From the NCBI GenBank assembly GCA_934376955.1, contig CAKRPJ010000017.1, positions 1 to 50,294 on the forward strand: a stretch of DNA of 50,294 nucleotides. Direction: 5' to 3'. Of the stretch, positions 48,755 to 50,294 are shown in pieces. Position 1 is the first letter of the stretch; each line of letters begins with the position of its first letter. The stretch is from CAKRPJ01 sp934376955. GTDB lineage: Bacteria; Bacillota; Clostridia; Lachnospirales; Lachnospiraceae. A model generated the notes under the pieces. That model saw only the letters and a program-made list of their open reading frames with translations. It had not been told where the DNA came from and did no database searches. The position numbers were made by a program, and so were the translations under genes.

Positions 48755-50167
48755 TTAGTCGCAAAGACTGAAATACAGGTTACTGTAAGGGTCAATGGTG
48801 TCGAGATCCATGATGGCAGCTTCCGGAGAAATGCTGTCTAACTGCATACGCTTGGAGGTGTCTTTGTAACTTGACGGCTGTGCCTCGGCAGCAAATACGA
48901 GCCCATCATAGTCCTCCGGGATATAGACGGAGTAGCTCTTGGTCAAAACCTGCGCCCAGTCCCCCACGTTGTACTGCCAGTCGGTGGAGTAGGTAAACTC
49001 GATAAGGTAGCTGTTTCCCTGCCAGCTGACGGTGTGAAGATAGTAATTGTCCCCGCGTTGGCTGTTGCCGTAGGCCGTTGAGGTGGTAAGCCACATACCG
49101 GTGTAGAAATCATAGAGCTCGCTGTTGGTAACGGTGATATACTCCTGAGCAAAGTACGGGATAGAGCTCTCCGGGATGTAGCAGATGGCATCAAAGTGCA
49201 GCTCGCGGATGTCGTCATGGGTGTAATCGCCGTTCTTCGTGATCTCCCAGTAGCAGTCATCGGTGTTGTAGCCGTCCCCCAGATTCGAGTAGCTGCAAAC
49301 GCCATTTGTCAACAGAAAAGTCCCCTTCTCCACCACAGCGTTGATCTCCAAGCCGTTTCGGGTAAAGTAGGGCTCACTGGACTGGATGCCCTCCACCGGG
49401 AAGATGGAGCCGCCGTTGGCGATGTCCATTAGATCTCCGCTGACGGTGCGGTCCAGCTGCAGCACATCACCGCTGCCGTCAAAATGGAGCGTCACGCCGT
49501 TTTCATCCGCCCACAGTGTCCCGTATTCGATCACTTCATCCTGATCATTTACAAATTCCCATGTGGCATCCTCGTGGATGCGCAGCCAGCGGTTCTCACC
49601 CCGATACTCCCAAAGGCCCACATACTCGCTGAGATCACCGTTACTGAGATCTCCATTGCCGGGATTTCCGCCGCTGGGATTTCCGTCACTGGGATTTCTG
49701 CTGCTGGGATTTCCGTCACTGGGATTTCCTCCGCTGAGGACAACAGTGGAGAGATCCTCCCGGAAGACATAGCGTTCCGCCGGATCCCAGATCCAAATCA
49801 ACTCAGTGGTATCGTTGTTTTCGTGGATGAAGCTCACCAGAACATCACTTTCTCCGTCACCGTCCACATCGTCAAAGGAGATGGCATTGAATGCCTGCTC
49901 CGCGTCGGGGATGTTCATGGGAAAGGACACGCTGTCAAAAAGGATCTGCTCCGGCAGATCCCGGTAGAAGGCGGCGCTGCTCTCGCTCACCGTGACCAGC
50001 ACATCCACGCTCTCGCCGGCATGGGTGATGGTGCCGCTGCCAACCACCACACCGGTCGTGCGCCAATCATCTCCCGCGACATCGTCAGAATCTCCGCAGG
50101 CGGCAAGGCTCAAGCAGAACGCCATGGCCGACACAGAGATAAAAATATGTTTCCATCGATTTTTCAT
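48755..50167 (-). CDS. Large lipoprotein with FG-GAP-like segment and tandem-repeat linker
   Basis: This is a 470-aa lipoprotein. The start at 50167 lies 6 nt after GGGAGG, and the signal peptide ends in lipobox LAAC. The N-terminal domain includes ISFDDVDGDGESDVLVSF, like the calcium-binding DxDGDGxxD of FG-GAP/EF-hand-type repeats. Next is a linker of five-residue units (GNPSD/GNPSS/GNPSG) encoded by 15-bp tandem repeats. After it come YVGLWEYRGENRWLRIHEDATWEF (a lipocalin-like start) and a long beta-rich region with many aromatic residues and repeated TTSTAYGNS-type segments. It opens the five-gene envelope operon. A sensing or ligand-binding role at the surface is plausible; none is known. 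Confidence 0.75.
   Translation of the reverse strand: MKNRWKHIFISVSAMAFCLSLAACGDSDDVAGDDWRTTGVVVGSGTITHAGESVDVLVTVSESSAAFYRDLPEQILFDSVSFPMNIPDAEQAFNAISFDDVDGDGESDVLVSFIHENNDTTELIWIWDPAERYVFREDLSTVVLSGGNPSDGNPSSRNPSDGNPSGGNPGNGDLSNGDLSEYVGLWEYRGENRWLRIHEDATWEFVNDQDEVIEYGTLWADENGVTLHFDGSGDVLQLDRTVSGDLMDIANGGSIFPVEGIQSSEPYFTRNGLEINAVVEKGTFLLTNGVCSYSNLGDGYNTDDCYWEITKNGDYTHDDIRELHFDAICYIPESSIPYFAQEYITVTNSELYDFYTGMWLTTSTAYGNSQRGDNYYLHTVSWQGNSYLIEFTYSTDWQYNVGDWAQVLTKSYSVYIPEDYDGLVFAAEAQPSSYKDTSKRMQLDSISPEAAIMDLDTIDPYSNLYFSLCD
49631..49735. repeat. 15-bp tandem repeats inside the lipoprotein gene
   Basis: Five near-identical 15-bp units of GGGATTTCCGTCACT type (49661-49735) are preceded by two degenerate ones (49631-49660). 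The unit length is a multiple of three, so copy-number change alters linker length without breaking the frame. Confidence 0.8.
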
Positions 50168-50227
50168 GGTTTTCCTCCCTTCCATCATTCCAATAGGTTA
50201 CGATATAACCGGATAGAATAACCGAAT

Positions 50228-50286
50228 CAAGTAAGTCCCCTGCTTCAATTGCGAAAAGCAATAAGCAGTGGGTGGGGACTTGCTTG
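50228..50286. repeat. Nested long hairpin at the right edge
   Basis: CAAGTAAGTCCCC (50228-50240) pairs with GGGGACTTGCTTG (50274-50286). Inside, CTGCTT pairs with AAGCAG, and inside that ATTGC pairs with GCAAT. It lies upstream of the lipoprotein operon and could be an intergenic palindromic repeat or a terminator of the next gene. It is cut close to the window end. Confidence 0.5.
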
Positions 50287-50294
50287 TATCAGGA

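Noticed and set aside
1..50294. CRISPR arrays, tRNA/rRNA genes, insertion sequences, prophage genes
   Set aside because: Looked for spaced direct repeats, cloverleaf/CCA patterns, rRNA cores and transposase/integrase motifs; none was found. Inverted repeats at 34985 and 39080 enclose no transposase.

Overview
The window looks like a chromosome segment of a gut-type Lachnospiraceae (Clostridia, Firmicutes). The evidence is strong purine-rich ribosome binding sites, frequent TTG/GTG starts, tightly packed operons, large secreted beta-rich surface proteins with TPSDA/GSNA-like low-complexity stretches and C-terminal cell-wall-binding repeats, ECF sigma/anti-sigma pairs, and anaerobic citrate fermentation genes. 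No rRNA, tRNA, CRISPR array or intact transposase was seen.

Layout. (1) 1-12.3 kb: two large secreted surface proteins. One is cut by the left edge and diverges from a LytTR response regulator and a two-TM partner. The other is about 1746 aa and is led by a TetR repressor with an operator on its own promoter. Between them lies a two-gene AAA-ATPase/TOPRIM-like cassette resembling OLD/PARIS-type phage defence. (2) 12.3-14.4 kb: a remnant of an aldo/keto reductase and an AbiE-type (type IV) toxin-antitoxin pair. (3) 14.6-21.9 kb: an AT-rich block with a complete oligopeptide/nickel-type ABC transporter (SBP, two permeases, two ATPases), a decayed gene and a LysR regulator. (4) 22.1-39.1 kb: a citrate-utilisation supercluster. 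It holds a CitMHS citrate transporter, a hybrid histidine kinase with a divergent OmpR-type regulator, two complete but different citDEF citrate lyase operons, a split TRAP-type permease with a 77-aa membrane protein, a free-standing CitX, a LysR regulator with a long structured leader, citC, and a fused citXG. (5) 39.3-43.9 kb: a zinc-uptake operon (Zur-like Fur protein, small membrane protein, ZnuA with an inserted ZinT domain, ZnuC, ZnuB, lipoprotein). (6) 43.9-45.8 kb: an anti-sigma-like protein, an N-terminally damaged ECF sigma factor, and a lipoprotein sharing the anti-sigma sensor domain. (7) 46-50.2 kb: an uncharacterised five-gene envelope operon (lipoprotein, two related membrane proteins of DUF3137 appearance, a two-TM mini-protein, a DUF3592-like protein).

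How the parts work together. Citrate would enter by CitMHS or the TRAP-like permease. It would be cleaved to acetate and oxaloacetate by citrate lyase, whose acyl carrier (CitD) is charged by CitG/CitX and acetylated by CitC. Two CitX activities match two CitD proteins. The two-component system and the LysR protein are the likely local regulators. Palindromes and good promoters sit where such regulators would bind.

Most notable are the paired citrate lyases with a split, SBP-less TRAP-like permease, a multi-hairpin RNA leader starting at a good promoter before the LysR gene, a near-identical ~125-bp repeat inverted around the LysR-citC-citXG block, and the ATPase-TOPRIM pair. All functional statements are from reading the sequence; no database search was run.
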